Assembly: GCF_000717175.1 (NCBI RefSeq)
Contig: NZ_JNYD01000063.1
Span: forward strand, 1-6,379
Length of the DNA stretch: 6,379 nt
From: Pseudonocardia autotrophica
GTDB lineage: Bacteria; Actinomycetota; Actinomycetes; Mycobacteriales; Pseudonocardiaceae
Direction: 5' to 3'
How positions within the stretch are numbered: position 1 is the stretch's first letter; each line of letters starts with the position of its first letter. Below the pieces are notes generated by a model, which did no database searches, was not told where the DNA came from, and worked only from the letters and a program-made list of their open reading frames with translations. Positions 5,861 through 6,379 of the stretch are shown piece by piece. Both the position numbers and the translations under genes were made by a program.

Positions 5861-6187
5861 TCAGGCGGTGACCACCGGGGCGGCGTCGAGGACTCGCCGC
5901 CGCATCGTCGCGAACAGCGGTCCGTCTGCCTCGGCGGCGCTCAGCGCCGCGACCCACTCCGGGTCGGCCAGCATCCCGTTCCACTTCCGTTCGAGATCGG
6001 CGAGGTCGTCGAATCGCAGGGTGTAGACGAGCTCGCCCCAGGAGTGCTCGCCGATCATGGTGCGGCCGGCGCTGACCAGCTCCATGCCGTGCTTGGCCAG
6101 CATCGGCATGGTGGCGGAGGTGAAGAGGTCGAGGACCGCTCCGAGGCGGCCCGGGGCGGCTACGTACTCGCGGACCTCGTAGATCAC
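5861..6187 (-). CDS. NIPSNAP family protein
   Basis: A 108-residue protein beginning MIYEVREYVAAPGRLGAVLD, with the NIPSNAP-type ferredoxin-like (dimeric alpha-beta barrel) pattern. An IYE-R-Y strand is followed by a helix with LF..ATMPMLAKHG, then GELVYTLRFDDLADLERKWN and a closing helix with DPEWVAAL. Length and order fit the single-domain family. The start is GTG 6187, whose bases overlap the LLM stop as GTGA and which has AAAAGGAG seven bases upstream. The four-base overlap implies translational coupling with the LLM monooxygenase. Bacterial NIPSNAP proteins often lie beside catabolic oxygenases, but their role is poorly known. Help with product handling or a monooxygenase-like function of the same fold are possibilities only. 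Confidence 0.88.
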   Translation of the reverse strand: MIYEVREYVAAPGRLGAVLDLFTSATMPMLAKHGMELVSAGRTMIGEHSWGELVYTLRFDDLADLERKWNGMLADPEWVAALSAAEADGPLFATMRRRVLDAAPVVTA

Positions 6188-6379
6188 GCTTGCTCCTTTT
6201 CGGCGAAGGCGGGCAGGACCTGTTCGGCCATCAGCTCCATCTGGGCGACGACGGCCTCGATGGGCTGGCCCCAGGCGATGAGGCAGGCGAGGTGGTCGAC
6301 GCCCATCGCCTCCATCTGCTTGAACCGCTCGATCATCTTGTCCGCGGTGGTGAGGACCGGGTCGGAGTACTTCTCCCAC
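6184..6379 (-). CDS. LLM-class flavin-dependent monooxygenase, C-terminal part (runs off window)
   Basis: Sixty-four residues plus stop are visible, from WEKYSDPVLTTADKMIERFK through GVDHLACLIAWGQP to the final helix and EKEQA. The arrangement of a D-KMIERF helix, a GVDHL strand and a closing E-MAEQVLPAF helix is the C-terminal end of the TIM-barrel LLM (luciferase-like) oxidoreductases. These use reduced FMN and oxygen to hydroxylate or cleave substrates such as alkanesulfonates, pyrimidines or heterocycles. The 5' part lies beyond the window. It is coupled to the NIPSNAP gene and probably relies on the flavin reductase at 2869-3381 or one elsewhere. It is the apparently intact relative of the decayed copy at 2-333. 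Confidence 0.85.
   Translation of the reverse strand, partial: WEKYSDPVLTTADKMIERFKQMEAMGVDHLACLIAWGQPIEAVVAQMELMAEQVLPAFAEKEQA
6200..6265 (-). repeat. 66-bp inverted repeat, right copy (LLM 3' end)
   Basis: This is the partner of 243-308, with 64 of 66 bases identical in opposite orientation. It lies inside the coding sequence of the LLM monooxygenase. Because the two copies face each other across about 5.9 kb, recombination between them could invert the whole catabolic block. Confidence 0.85.

Noticed and set aside
4851..6026. 391-residue + strand ORF opposite the HAD and NIPSNAP genes
   Set aside because: It is the antisense shadow of strongly recognisable minus-strand genes. Its sequence is low-complexity Gly/Val/Arg-rich with no domain and no ribosome site.
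1..6379. CRISPR array, tRNA, rRNA or riboswitch
   Set aside because: I saw no regularly spaced repeats, no cloverleaf with a CCA or T-arm consensus, and no recognisable riboswitch core on either strand.

Overview
This is high-GC DNA with GC-rich third codon positions and several GTG starts, which suggests an actinobacterium. A Pseudonocardia- or Rhodococcus-like host is possible, but nothing here fixes the genus. The content is an accessory catabolic region: flavin-dependent oxidation, hydrolases, a TetR regulator, and several decayed gene pieces.

The left part is on the + strand. It opens with the decayed 3' end of a luciferase-like (LLM) flavin monooxygenase gene (2-333), followed by a 17-bp tandem repeat and a 10-bp-stem hairpin. 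Then come a metal-dependent amidohydrolase (437-1699), an alpha/beta hydrolase (1746-2552), a 4-oxalocrotonate-tautomerase-type gene broken by three single-base shifts (2605-2781), a flavin reductase (2869-3381) and a TetR-family regulator (3518-4105). Two GAC-N9-GTC half-palindromes, one before the tautomerase and one before tetR, are candidate operators.

The middle (4106-4979) has no intact gene. Its minus strand holds frameshifted, truncated pieces of an acyl-CoA dehydrogenase, a class III CoA-transferase and a membrane protein, packed directly against each other.

The right part is on the minus strand. From right to left it has the 3' end of an LLM monooxygenase that runs off the window (6379-6184), a NIPSNAP-family protein whose GTG overlaps the LLM stop (6187-5861), a 254-bp gap with a palindrome and a stop-interrupted open frame, and a HAD-IB phosphatase (5606-4980). 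The terminal LLM gene and the decayed copy at the left edge share a 66-bp segment with 64 identical bases in opposite orientation, so the window is bracketed by related sequence.

A working model is inference only. An LLM monooxygenase fed by the flavin reductase oxidises or opens a ring or a C-N/C-S bond. The amidohydrolase and alpha/beta hydrolase cleave the products, the tautomerase (when intact) isomerises an enol/keto intermediate, and the TetR protein senses a pathway compound. The gene types recall the Rut pyrimidine-degradation set (RutA LLM oxygenase, RutF flavin reductase, RutD hydrolase), but the substrate cannot be read from the sequence.
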